Source: JANQIO01 sp038746745
GTDB taxonomy: Bacteria > Pseudomonadota > Gammaproteobacteria > Pseudomonadales > Halieaceae
Length of the DNA: 64,000 nt
Assembly (NCBI GenBank): GCA_038746745.1
Contig: JBCDKJ010000008.1
Location: forward strand, 21,876-85,875
Direction: 5' to 3'
Below the pieces are notes generated by a model, which saw only the letters and a program-made list of their open reading frames with translations, was not told the origin of the DNA and did no database searches. The translations under genes and the position numbers were made by a program. Position 1 is the stretch's first letter, and every line of letters begins with the position of its first letter. Shown one piece after another: positions 8,427 through 17,039 of the stretch.

Positions 8427-9152
8427 ATGGTTTTGAATAAAAGCAATATTGCGCTGGGCATGCTGTCTGTAACGTTTGGCGTTTCGCTCTGGAATACTCT
8501 GTCGGGCTGTGGACCTGTCGCGGACAACCAGATCGGTGGCCTTTACATCGACGCTGGCGAGGATCAGACCGTTAACGAGGGCACTGAGGTGACACTGGTC
8601 GCTAAAACCAGTAGCAATAGCGGGGTTGCAACCTTTGATAGCGTCAGCTGGGATACAAAATTCAGTACAGAATCGGGGTTCAGCGCCCCATTCACAGAGC
8701 AAGATACGCTGACCTTTACAGCGCCTTTCGTAGAGAAAACAGAATCTCTTGAGCTTGAGGCCAGGGGCCTGCTAACTGGACCGGCATTGGTCGCCAGGGA
8801 CACGGTGACTGTCACAATATTAGATACGGGTGCTGAAGAGCCCGTACCAGAGTTCAACATTATTATCGCCGGTGGCATTCTCAACTTTGCGCACATCATT
8901 GGCGGCTCGCCCTGCCCGCAGTTTATTGGAACGTTTACCATCGAAAATAGCGGCGCCGGTGAGCTTGACTGGTTTGTTGGCTCATCGCCTGCCTGGGTTA
9001 CATTGACGCCTTCCAGCGGCGTCGCACCCAGCGAGGTGACTGCACGCTTCCCCTGCAGCGGCTTCCAGAATGGTGACAATGTGGGAAACATCCAACTGCA
9101 GTCGTCTGACGGACAAGAGGCCAGCGTCCCGGTTTCAGGTAGCGTCAACTAA
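8427..9152 (+). CDS. Predicted lipoprotein with Ig-like (PKD/BACON-like) domains
   Basis: The product has 241 residues; AGGGGATC at 8413-8420 lies ahead of the ATG. A signal with the lipobox-like SGC at about residue 28 suggests a lipid-anchored protein. Residues ~42-120 (YIDAGEDQTVNEGTEVTLVA) resemble a PKD/REJ-type beta sandwich. Residues ~150-240 (GTFTIENSGAGELDWFVGSS, PAWVTLTPSSGVAP) resemble the BACON/ASPM-like fold, which often binds surface glycans. No catalytic motif is visible. It follows the Lgt-like gene by 43 bp and may be cotranscribed. Confidence 0.65.
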   Translation: MVLNKSNIALGMLSVTFGVSLWNTLSGCGPVADNQIGGLYIDAGEDQTVNEGTEVTLVAKTSSNSGVATFDSVSWDTKFSTESGFSAPFTEQDTLTFTAPFVEKTESLELEARGLLTGPALVARDTVTVTILDTGAEEPVPEFNIIIAGGILNFAHIIGGSPCPQFIGTFTIENSGAGELDWFVGSSPAWVTLTPSSGVAPSEVTARFPCSGFQNGDNVGNIQLQSSDGQEASVPVSGSVN

Positions 9153-9217
9153 GCGCCTGAACGCAGTCGCAGAGAGCGACCAGTGCCAGCTTGCTTTTCT
9201 GAGCCGTAGGGCGGTAA

Positions 9218-9233
9218 TTTGAAGCGCTTCAAA
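9218..9233. promoter_or_regulatory. Perfect 16-bp palindrome, possible operator
   Basis: TTTGAAGCGCTTCAAA is a perfect palindrome with a central CG, the form typical of LacI-family operators. It lies about 100 bp upstream of the hydrolase gene at 9333. No lacI-like gene is in the window, so the binding protein is unknown. Confidence 0.4.
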
Positions 9234-9332
9234 AGGCCGATGGTGGTCATTCACTTCGGTTTGCCATTCTCAACCGCCGCAGGACCGAACACGTGTTAGC
9301 GTTCGTGATTTCCACGGACAGGACATCAGCAC

Positions 9333-10448
9333 GTGAAAACCTTCGCCGCAATTGTGGTCGCTCTGATACTGCTGCTGGTCGTCGTTGCCAGCAATCGGCA
9401 CGTCCAGGGCCTGATTCTCGCGAACTTCATACCCGCCGCGCCGGACTGGCCCGCACCGAAACTCTCGCTTGATGGCACCGAAGAGGGTCGTCTCTACTAT
9501 GCCACACGCAGCCCCTACGACCTCGAGGTTATCCTCACCGACCTGAGTCTGGCGCCGGCCACCACTGGTCTTGGCTTTCTCACCTATCCCAAAAAAGCAT
9601 CAGCGGAAGCGCCAGTGCCTGCCATGGTTATCGTACCCGGCAGCGGCGGCATTGCGCCGGGGCGAGAGCACGATTACGCAGCTTGGTTCAACGCGCGCGG
9701 CATCGCGGCCTTTGTGGTGGACTACTACGAACCTCGAGGGTTTCCGCCGGGCTTTAACTATTTTGTCAAAACTGCGGCGGTAACCGAGTTCGATCTGATC
9801 GCAGATGCCTACGCCGCACTGACCCTGTTGGGCAGTAGTCCACGCATTGACGCAGAGCGCATTGGTTTGATCGGCTTTTCCTACGGCGGCATGGCGACGC
9901 GCCTGGCGATGGATCAGCGCATCAAGGACGCGCTTGCGCCAGATGTGCCACCTTTTGCCCTGCACATTGATACCTACGGCCCCTGTTTCCAGGACCTGCA
10001 GAGCGCCGCCGTTACTGGCGCCCCCGTATTGACGCTGCGCGGCACAGAGGACGCCTCTAATGAGCTACCCGCCTGCCTGCGTCGTGAAGACGAACTCCGC
10101 CAGCTTGGCGTCGAGGTCACCGCAAAGGTGTACGCCGGCGCCGGGCACGCCTGGGAAAACGCGGCACCCCGGGCAATGGCAGAAAGCAACCCGTATCTCG
10201 CAGGCTGCGAGCTGCAATACGATGACAGGGGACGCGCTTACTATGAAGGCGAGCCATTGGTCAGTTACCAGTTGGACGAGCCACTGGCAGTACGCGCTGC
10301 CGATCGCATTACCAGCGGCCTGAAGCTACGGGATTGCGTTGGGTATGGCTATATTGTGGGGCGTGACGAGGCCACTCGGAACCAGGCCTATCAGGATATC
10401 GAAGACTTTTTAGCTCACTACTGGCCACAGATTGATAAGGGCGGATAA
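9333..10448 (+). CDS. Membrane-anchored or secreted alpha/beta hydrolase (dienelactone-hydrolase-like)
   Basis: The product has 371 residues and starts with GTG. An N-terminal hydrophobic segment (AAIVVALILLLVVVA) anchors or exports it. The alpha/beta hydrolase core includes the oxyanion region IVPGSGG near residue 100, the nucleophile elbow GFSYGG near residue 190, and a late Asp/His pair (RGTEDAS, then GAGHAWENA). This layout matches dienelactone hydrolase/BAAT-type enzymes that open lactones or cleave esters; the substrate cannot be told. It is convergent with the carboxylase operon, ending 50 bp from it. Confidence 0.8.
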   Translation: MKTFAAIVVALILLLVVVASNRHVQGLILANFIPAAPDWPAPKLSLDGTEEGRLYYATRSPYDLEVILTDLSLAPATTGLGFLTYPKKASAEAPVPAMVIVPGSGGIAPGREHDYAAWFNARGIAAFVVDYYEPRGFPPGFNYFVKTAAVTEFDLIADAYAALTLLGSSPRIDAERIGLIGFSYGGMATRLAMDQRIKDALAPDVPPFALHIDTYGPCFQDLQSAAVTGAPVLTLRGTEDASNELPACLRREDELRQLGVEVTAKVYAGAGHAWENAAPRAMAESNPYLAGCELQYDDRGRAYYEGEPLVSYQLDEPLAVRAADRITSGLKLRDCVGYGYIVGRDEATRNQAYQDIEDFLAHYWPQIDKGG

Positions 10449-10498
10449 TCAAGGCCGTTTTAGTAAGCGATCAGCGAAAACTCGATTTCGCGCCCTGC

Positions 10499-12490
10499 TC
10501 ACTCAGCCCGATCTATCTGCAGAATCACCGCGCCTGCCGTTAGCTGATCACCGACGCGGGCATTGATCTGCACCACGGTTCCGGCCACAGAAGCCGTTAA
10601 CCGGTGCTCCATTTTCATCGCTTCCATGACTGCGAGCGCATCGCCCTCGGCGACGTGGTCGCCCTCCTCCACGCTGATCTCGAGCACGTTGCCATGCATA
10701 GGCGCAGTCACCGTACCGCTGCCCTCATTAGAAGCATCCGCTGTGCTGGCAGCCAGTTCGTCTACAAACACGGTCGCATTGCCCTGCATTTGCACGCTGA
10801 TACTGTCCGCAGAAATCTGGTGAGCCACCACGCCATAGCGCGCACCGTCGACCTCCACGACGTAGCCGCCTCGTGTATCGTCAGCCGCTACTTCCACAGC
10901 GAATTCAGACTCTGCAAGGGCCACCTGATAGCTGGCATCACTCTGCGATGTAACCGCGAGGTTTAACGCCTCATCACCTATCGTATAACGCAGCTGGCGG
11001 GCAAAACGCCGAGACCCGGTCCAGCCCTGCAAGCCAGCGCTGTGATCCAGCCGCTGAAGAAACATCTGCTGTGCGGCCTGATGACACTGCAGTGCAGCGG
11101 CAAGCGCTACATGCTCAAGCAGCGGCGCAGCAGAGACAAAGCCCTCTGTGAAGGTTTCTTCAATAAAGGCTGTGGTCGCATCACCTCGCTGGAACGTCTG
11201 CTCTGCCAATGCGGCGTGTAAAAAGGCACGATTGTTCTCAAATCCAAACAGCACCGTGTTCTCCAACGCCCGGCGCAGTCGTCGACAGGCCATCGCGCGA
11301 TCGGAACCCCAGGCAATTATTTTTGCCACCATGGGGTCGTAAAAAGGCGACACCTCCTGACCCTCCAGCAGCCCATGATCCACGCGAATACCCGCTCCGG
11401 ACGGCGGCCGCCATCGGCTTGCCGTGCCTGAGGCGGGCAGAAAGTCGTTGGTGGGATCCTCAGCATACAGGCGCACCTCGATCGCATGGCCATCCAGCGC
11501 GACATCGGATTGCGCTATCGGCAGCGCTTCACCCTGGGCGACTGAAAGCTGCAGCGCGACCAAATCAAGGCCGGTAATCATCTCAGTGACAGGATGCTCC
11601 ACCTGTAAGCGGGTGTTCATCTCCAGAAAGTAAAAATGCCCGTCGTCATCGAGCAGAAATTCGACAGTACCCGCACCTTCGTAAGCAATACTGCGCGCGG
11701 CCTCAACGGCTGCCAAGCCCATTTCTTCACGCAGCGCCGGGGTCATGACCGGACAAGGCGCCTCCTCGATGACTTTCTGATGGCGACGCTGCACTGAACA
11801 ATCCCGTTCGCCCAGATAGATGAGATTACCGTGGCTATCGCCAAACACCTGCACTTCCACATGGCGTGGCCGCAGCACAGCTTTCTCAAGTATCAGCTCA
11901 TCGGAGCCAAAGGCGGTCTCGGCCTCAGAGCGCGCTGACGTCAGTGCAGGTGCTAGCTCCGCCTCTGAATGCACCAGACGCATGCCGCGTCCGCCACCGC
12001 CCGCCGCCGCCTTGACCATCAATGGAAAGCCGATCTCCGCCGCCGCAGTGAGTAAAGCCGCATCACTCTGCTCTTCAGCCTGATAACCGGGTATGCAGGG
12101 CACACCTGCCGCCAGCATGCGACGCTTTGATGCCGCTTTATTCCCCATCGCCTCAATCGCGTCGGGGGCAGGCCCGATAAACACCAGACCCGCAGCCGCG
12201 CAGGCACGCGCAAACTCAGCATTCTCTGATAAGAAACCATAGCCAGGATGGATGGCATCGGCGCCAGTGCGTGCGGCCGCCCGCAAAATCTGTTCCGCAT
12301 TCAGATAGCTGTCAGCGACGGCCGCGGGGCCGATACAGACTGCAACATCCGCTGCCTGGGTATGTCTGGCCCCGACGTCCGCCTCCGAATATACCGCGAC
12401 CGTTCGGTAGCCCTCGCGTCGGGCGGTATCAATGATGCGACAGGCAATCTCACCCCGGTTGGCAATTAACAGGGTTTCAAAGCGGCTCAT
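10499..12490 (-). CDS. Biotin-containing acyl-CoA carboxylase alpha subunit (geranyl-/3-methylcrotonyl-CoA carboxylase type)
   Basis: The product has 663 residues in the standard order: biotin carboxylase N-domain from residue 5 (LIANRGEIACRI), ATP-grasp with the glycine loop KAAAGGGGRGM near residue 165, the biotin-carboxylase active-site segment EMNTRLQVEHPVTE near 290, a linker, and a C-terminal biotinyl domain with VMEAMKMEH, whose Lys is biotinylated. Start and preceding stop overlap as ATGA with the hydratase gene. Family members are AtuF (geranyl-CoA) and LiuD/MccA (3-methylcrotonyl-CoA). The AtuA gene in the same operon favours the AtuF-like role; alpha-subunit sequence alone does not decide. 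Confidence 0.88.
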   Translation of the reverse strand: MSRFETLLIANRGEIACRIIDTARREGYRTVAVYSEADVGARHTQAADVAVCIGPAAVADSYLNAEQILRAAARTGADAIHPGYGFLSENAEFARACAAAGLVFIGPAPDAIEAMGNKAASKRRMLAAGVPCIPGYQAEEQSDAALLTAAAEIGFPLMVKAAAGGGGRGMRLVHSEAELAPALTSARSEAETAFGSDELILEKAVLRPRHVEVQVFGDSHGNLIYLGERDCSVQRRHQKVIEEAPCPVMTPALREEMGLAAVEAARSIAYEGAGTVEFLLDDDGHFYFLEMNTRLQVEHPVTEMITGLDLVALQLSVAQGEALPIAQSDVALDGHAIEVRLYAEDPTNDFLPASGTASRWRPPSGAGIRVDHGLLEGQEVSPFYDPMVAKIIAWGSDRAMACRRLRRALENTVLFGFENNRAFLHAALAEQTFQRGDATTAFIEETFTEGFVSAAPLLEHVALAAALQCHQAAQQMFLQRLDHSAGLQGWTGSRRFARQLRYTIGDEALNLAVTSQSDASYQVALAESEFAVEVAADDTRGGYVVEVDGARYGVVAHQISADSISVQMQGNATVFVDELAASTADASNEGSGTVTAPMHGNVLEISVEEGDHVAEGDALAVMEAMKMEHRLTASVAGTVVQINARVGDQLTAGAVILQIDRAE

Positions 12491-13311
12491 ACCGCATCCT
12501 CCTCAGCCCAGCGGGGGAGGCGTTTTTCGGAAAAGGCCCGCATGCCCTCGCGCCCCTCGTCGCCCAGCAAGCCATCTGCAAAGCGCTCTGCCGCATACTG
12601 CACCATCTCTTCGCTAGAGAGTCGCTCGGCGGCCTGTAAGATCTGCTTTGTCAGATGTATCGCGCCTGGCGCTCCTCGACGCGCCTGCGCAATCAAATCT
12701 GCCGCTGCTGCATCCAGCGCGCTCGCATCCTCAACCACACTGTGCACAAATCCCAGCCGATGCGCCTCACGCCCGTCAAATCGTTGTGCGGTGAGCAACA
12801 ACCGCCTGGCCTCGGAGAGTCCAATGCGTTTGGCGACCAGCGGCGCTATCTGCGCCGGGGGAATACCCAGCGATACCTCGCTCAGCGCAAACCGCGCATC
12901 GGCGCACGCGATAACCACGTCGGCGATGCAGGAAAGTCCCAACCCGCCTGCCATCGCAGCTCCCTCGCTCAGTACAACAAACACCTGAGGCAGTGCCTGC
13001 ACGGCGCGGAGGGTGCGCCCGAAGCCCGCATTAAACTGGACGATGTGCTCGCGTAGCGCATCGTCGCCAGGGCCGTTGTCCTGAAACACGGTCTTGAACA
13101 TTTTCAAATCGCCACCGGAGCAGAAAGTGCCGCCCTTGCCACGCAAGAGCACAAACCGGATATCGTGTAACTCCGGGAGCTTCTCTAAAACGCTAGCCAG
13201 CTCGTCGGCCATGTTCTGAGACAGCGCATTGCGAGTTTCTGGTCGATTGAACCAGATCGTTAAGGTGTCCCCAGTCTTTTCCAGTAACAGGTCGCGGGTA
13301 TCTGGCAACAT
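12487..13311 (-). CDS. Enoyl-CoA hydratase/isomerase family protein (AtuE/LiuC-like position)
   Basis: This 274-residue crotonase-fold protein starts at the ATG at 13311 after AGGAG. The oxyanion-hole and CoA-binding loops are visible: FCSGGDLKMF near residue 65 and EGAAMAGGLGLSCIADVVIA near 112, then the SEVSLGIPPAQIAP segment near 141. Between the two carboxylase subunits it fits either isohexenylglutaconyl-CoA hydratase (AtuE) or 3-methylglutaconyl-CoA hydratase (LiuC), the step after carboxylation. Its upstream spacer contains the 11-bp tandem repeats. Confidence 0.82.
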   Translation of the reverse strand: MLPDTRDLLLEKTGDTLTIWFNRPETRNALSQNMADELASVLEKLPELHDIRFVLLRGKGGTFCSGGDLKMFKTVFQDNGPGDDALREHIVQFNAGFGRTLRAVQALPQVFVVLSEGAAMAGGLGLSCIADVVIACADARFALSEVSLGIPPAQIAPLVAKRIGLSEARRLLLTAQRFDGREAHRLGFVHSVVEDASALDAAAADLIAQARRGAPGAIHLTKQILQAAERLSSEEMVQYAAERFADGLLGDEGREGMRAFSEKRLPRWAEEDAV

Positions 13312-13328
13312 TTTTTTCTCCTGTTTGC

Positions 13329-13460
13329 GTGCTTCGAGGAATTCTCAAGAATCCATCGAGGCGCTATCTCGGTAGCACCGGGAAACTATCGAGGAACTAT
13401 CAAGAATCTATCTCGAAGTTATCGCGAAGTTATCGAGTAGTTATCGAGCAACCGTCAACA
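13329..13460. repeat. Twelve-unit 11-bp tandem repeat inside the carboxylase operon
   Basis: The whole spacer between the hydratase and carboxylase-beta genes can be written as 12 consecutive units of exactly 11 bp. Units run from 13329 in steps of 11 to 13460. Well-preserved units include AACTATCGAGG (13384), AGTTATCGCGA (13417), AGTTATCGAGT (13428) and AGTTATCGAGC (13439). The outer units are more degenerate. The shared core is TATCGAG, read as CTCGATA in the mRNA sense. The period is close to one helical turn and is not a multiple of three. Confidence 0.85.
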
Positions 13461-13462
13461 AT

Positions 13463-15097
13463 CTACATTCGACCCACGCCAAAGCTGTTAGGGAAGGTTT
13501 GACGGTGCAGTGATTCCCAGCAGGTTTGTAGCGCCATGCCCAACACCCGGCGTGAGTCGCGCGGGTCGATCAACCCATCATCCAGCATGCGGCCAGAGGT
13601 ATAGAAGGCGTCAGACTGCTTGTCGTAGTGCTGGACCACAGCGGCCTCCTGCTCACTGAGCTGAGTCTCGTCTACCTCGATGCCCTTGCGCGCTGCGCCC
13701 GCACGAAACACTTCGGACATGGTCTTGGCCGCCTGCTCGCCGCCCATTACACCAATTTGAATATTGGGCCAGCTGAACACAAAGTCGGGGTCATAACCCT
13801 GGCCGCACATACCATAATTGCCGGCACCAAAACTCGCGCCGATCATCAAGGTAAGGCGTGGTACACGAGCGTTGGTAACGGCCTGAATCATTTTCGCACC
13901 GTGCTTGATCATGCCCGCCTGCTCGTACTGCGTGCCCACCATGTACCCGGTGATATTCTGCATAAAAACCAGTGGCGTTCCGGCCTGATCACAAAGCTGA
14001 ATAAACTGAGCGGCTTTGCTGGCTCCGTCCGGATCGATGGGGCCGTTGTTACAGAGAATGCCGACCGGTATGCCATATATAGATGCCTGCAGGCATAACA
14101 GTGATATGCCGTAGCCAGGTTTAAAGTCTGTAAATCGCGATCCGTCTACCAGTCGCGCCACGACCTCACGCGCGTCGTAGGGCTGGCGGTAATCCGCGGG
14201 CACAACACCCAGTAAATCCTCTGTCGAATATGTGGGCTCATCGAAATGTCGGGGCGGCGGCGTGCTGCAGTGTCGATTCCAGTCGAGCCGTGCCGTTACG
14301 TCTCGACAGATGGCAAGGGCATGAGCGTCATCCTCTGCTAGATATTCAACCAGCCCTGATACGGTCGCGTGCATTTCCGCCCCGCCCAAGGTGGCCGCGT
14401 CCGCCTCTTCTCCGGTGGCGGCTTTAAGCAGGGCCGGCGCTGCCAGCGCGGCCATACCATTATCTTTCACACCGATAACATAGTCGCTCATGCCAGGCAT
14501 GTAGGCACCGCCCGCCACTGAAGGACCATGCAGCACGGTGATGGTGGGTATACCCGCGGCGCTCAAACGCGCCAGACGGGCAAATACGCCACCGGCGTTC
14601 ATCCACATCTCTACCTGATACTTAAAAAGGTCTGCACCGGCACTCTCCACTAGGTGGATGAAGGGCAGCTTTTTATCCAGGGCAATATCCATACAACGGC
14701 AAATTTTCTTGCTGGAAAAGGTCGTCATTGCGCCTGCGTTGATGCCAGAATCATCGGCCATAATCATGCAGCGCACACTCGCCACAAAACCGATGCCGCT
14801 AATACCGTTCGAGCCGGGCACGGAGGTGCTTCGATCCTCGTCCTCCACCAGGTAGCCCGCCATGTTTGCAATTTCCAGAAACGGCGCGCCGTTATCCAGC
14901 AGCCGATCCAGACGCTCCCGGGGTAGCAGCTGCCCACGCCTTTCAAACCGCGGTCGGGCCTTGTCAGATAACTCTGCGGCACGCTCCAGCACCGCATGCA
15001 TCTCCCTGACCTTGTGTTTCAGGTCGGCACGATTCTTCGCAAACTCCGCTGAACCTGTATTCACGCGGCTGTGGAAAGCGGGGACAGACTGGGTCAC
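13463..15097 (-). CDS. Acyl-CoA carboxylase beta (carboxyltransferase) subunit, AtuC/LiuB-like
   Basis: This 544-residue protein has the two crotonase-like carboxyltransferase halves. The N-half contains FERRGQLLPRERLDRLL and HLVESAGADLF, with HGPSVAGGAYMPGMSDYV near residue 200 and LLKAATGE then LGGAEMH. The C-half contains ILCNNGPIDPDGASKAAQF and GASFGAGNYGMCG. The wording LGGAEMH with EYLAEDDAHAL is closer to what I recall of AtuC than of LiuB, but this is memory rather than alignment. It starts with GTG, overlapping the AtuA stop (GTGA, 15094-15097). It pairs with the biotinylated alpha subunit at 10499, with which it should form a mixed hexamer pair. Confidence 0.85.
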   Translation of the reverse strand: MTQSVPAFHSRVNTGSAEFAKNRADLKHKVREMHAVLERAAELSDKARPRFERRGQLLPRERLDRLLDNGAPFLEIANMAGYLVEDEDRSTSVPGSNGISGIGFVASVRCMIMADDSGINAGAMTTFSSKKICRCMDIALDKKLPFIHLVESAGADLFKYQVEMWMNAGGVFARLARLSAAGIPTITVLHGPSVAGGAYMPGMSDYVIGVKDNGMAALAAPALLKAATGEEADAATLGGAEMHATVSGLVEYLAEDDAHALAICRDVTARLDWNRHCSTPPPRHFDEPTYSTEDLLGVVPADYRQPYDAREVVARLVDGSRFTDFKPGYGISLLCLQASIYGIPVGILCNNGPIDPDGASKAAQFIQLCDQAGTPLVFMQNITGYMVGTQYEQAGMIKHGAKMIQAVTNARVPRLTLMIGASFGAGNYGMCGQGYDPDFVFSWPNIQIGVMGGEQAAKTMSEVFRAGAARKGIEVDETQLSEQEAAVVQHYDKQSDAFYTSGRMLDDGLIDPRDSRRVLGMALQTCWESLHRQTFPNSFGVGRM

Positions 15098-16911
15098 GGT
15101 GCACCTCCGGGGCGCTCGATCAATTGGTATTTTTCCGCCAGCGCAACCGGTAGCGGGACGTCCTCAGCCAGCAACAGTTGTGCATACCCCTTGCCCTGGG
15201 GATCCGCACGCAGGCTGGCTACACCACCACCCCCCAACACATCGTGTAGCAGGAAGTTGAGCGCAGCCGTTCCGGGCAAGTAGAAGCGCTCGACACTGCC
15301 AAACGGCGACAGGAAATGGGAAAAGTAGGCTTCGACGCGCGCAGCCGGCAACGCCGCCGCAATATAGGGAAGAAACTCCGGGCGCCGGGCGATGACACCA
15401 ATATTTGCCTTGTCTCCTTTATCACCACTGCGGGCGAACGCGAGGGCCTCCAATGGGACAGGTACCGTGGATTCATCGCCATCCCACTCAGGCGGCGATA
15501 TGACGGGCACCAGTTCCGCGGTCGTCGCGGGCGCGGGCTCGATCGTGATGCACTCATCATCAAGAGTGACGGACACATCCACCGCAGTTTTTGGCAGCAA
15601 AAATGAAAACAGTCGAACCACAGGCGTGGGTTTAGCGCGCGCTCCTGCAAATCCGGTGAGCCCGGGCGGTGCGGTGAGTGCCAGCCCCGTCATCTCTTTG
15701 AGAAAGGTTCCAATGCCGGCCGCGCTAGGATGCTTTACCGCGATTTTGACGTCGACCTCGCGCACGCCAGACACCTGCTTGGCCGCGCCAAAGTGCTCTT
15801 CACTGCCAATCACTTCCACACTGGTTTCTGTCAACGGTGGCAGACCGAGACGTTCCAGCGTTTCGCCCGCCCGGTCGAAAACAAATCGCGCAAATTGACG
15901 CGCCTTGCCTTCCGCATCGCGGCCATACATGGTCCAGACGTGCCCAGCACGAAACCCATCTGCCCAGGTGACCGACACCTTATAGCTGTCAGGCGCACCA
16001 TGCCCTCTGGCACCCGACACGCGCACCCTGTTTTCCTGCACCCTGTCGAGACTGACCGTACTGAAGTCGCAGATGACATCCGGCAGGATATAGGCCTGGG
16101 GGTCGCCAATCTCATACAGCATTTGCTCGGCAACCGTTCCCACTGAAACCAGCCCGCCGGTGTTGTCGGGCTTGAACACCTCAAAACTGCCATCCTGCGC
16201 AACCTCCGCCAGCGGATAGCCCGCTCGGTCAAGGTCGTGCATCACGGACTCCCAGTCCGTGAAGTTACCGCCTGTTGCCTGTGTTCCACATTCAAGGATA
16301 TGCCCGGCGAGGCTGCCCTGGGCCAGCTTGTCAAACTCATCAGCCGCCCAGCCAAAGGCGTGAATACAGGCACCCAGCGCTACCGCACTGTCTACGCAGC
16401 GTCCCGTTATCACGATGTCCGCGCCACGGTTCAGCGCGTCGGCAATGGGAAACGCGCCCAGATATGCATTGATACTGGCCACGCTCTCTGAGTCCGGAAA
16501 AGGCAGACCCGAGAACATTTCGGTGGTATCGGCAAATTCAGCGCGACGGGGCAGCAGGTCATCACCTTTCACCACCGCCACCCTGAGGTCCAGACCCTGC
16601 CCGGAAATTACGTAGCGCAGAGCTTCGGCGCAGGCGTCGGGATTAACGCCGCCGGCATTCGTAATCACCTTGACGCCTCGCTCAGCGATGGTCTCCAGGT
16701 TTGGGGCCATGGCAGCGCTCACGAAGTCAGTGGCATAGCCTTTGCTGGCGTCCGCTGTGCGCGCTCTCGCCATAATGGACATGGTGATTTCTGCCAGGTA
16801 GTCGTAAACGATGTAATCGATTTGAGTCGCTTGCAAAAGCTGCGGCGTCGCGAGGGCGGCATCACCCCAGAAGCCCGAGGCTCCGCCAATTACGATGGTT
16901 TCTTTTGCCAT
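15094..16911 (-). CDS. AtuA-like protein (DUF1446 plus C-terminal AtuA ferredoxin-fold domain)
   Basis: The product is about 605 residues. The start chosen is the ATG at 16911, preceded by TAAGG; a longer frame begins inside the divergent regulator and adds a hydrophobic stretch not expected for the family. The N-terminal GGASGFWGDAA and VITNAGGVNPDACAEAL segments are typical of DUF1446. The C-terminal ALAFARSGDKGDKANIGVI marks the AtuA C-terminal domain. AtuA is required for acyclic terpene (citronellol/geraniol) use in Pseudomonas, but its reaction is not known. It is the first gene of the operon, facing away from the TetR gene. Confidence 0.85.
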   Translation of the reverse strand: MAKETIVIGGASGFWGDAALATPQLLQATQIDYIVYDYLAEITMSIMARARTADASKGYATDFVSAAMAPNLETIAERGVKVITNAGGVNPDACAEALRYVISGQGLDLRVAVVKGDDLLPRRAEFADTTEMFSGLPFPDSESVASINAYLGAFPIADALNRGADIVITGRCVDSAVALGACIHAFGWAADEFDKLAQGSLAGHILECGTQATGGNFTDWESVMHDLDRAGYPLAEVAQDGSFEVFKPDNTGGLVSVGTVAEQMLYEIGDPQAYILPDVICDFSTVSLDRVQENRVRVSGARGHGAPDSYKVSVTWADGFRAGHVWTMYGRDAEGKARQFARFVFDRAGETLERLGLPPLTETSVEVIGSEEHFGAAKQVSGVREVDVKIAVKHPSAAGIGTFLKEMTGLALTAPPGLTGFAGARAKPTPVVRLFSFLLPKTAVDVSVTLDDECITIEPAPATTAELVPVISPPEWDGDESTVPVPLEALAFARSGDKGDKANIGVIARRPEFLPYIAAALPAARVEAYFSHFLSPFGSVERFYLPGTAALNFLLHDVLGGGGVASLRADPQGKGYAQLLLAEDVPLPVALAEKYQLIERPGGAP

Positions 16912-16979
16912 AGCCTTACTCCCACACATCACGCAGGCAATGGTGCTGCTGCACGTTAGCAGCGCCAGTCTAGACAATA

Positions 16980-16996
16980 ATTGAGTGATGCTCAAT
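16980..16996. promoter_or_regulatory. Inverted repeat between atuA-like and tetR genes, probable TetR operator
   Basis: ATTGAGTGATGCTCAAT has 6-bp arms (ATTGAG / CTCAAT) around a 5-bp spacer. It lies in the 128-bp divergent promoter region, 44 bp before the TetR start. In Pseudomonas, AtuR, a TetR protein, binds inverted repeats ahead of atuA, so autorepression plus operon control is likely by analogy. Confidence 0.5.
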
Positions 16997-17039
16997 AATA
17001 CTAAGGCAACACTTAAGTAATTTTCAGGAAGGCCGCTGC

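Noticed and set aside
13329..13460. Repeats considered as a CRISPR array
   Set aside because: Units are 11 bp, contiguous and degenerate, with no spacers and no cas genes nearby.
10499..15097. Naming the carboxylase genes liuB/liuC/liuD
   Set aside because: No isovaleryl-CoA dehydrogenase or HMG-CoA lyase gene is adjacent and AtuA is in the operon; the evidence does not settle atu versus liu, so symbols were left empty.
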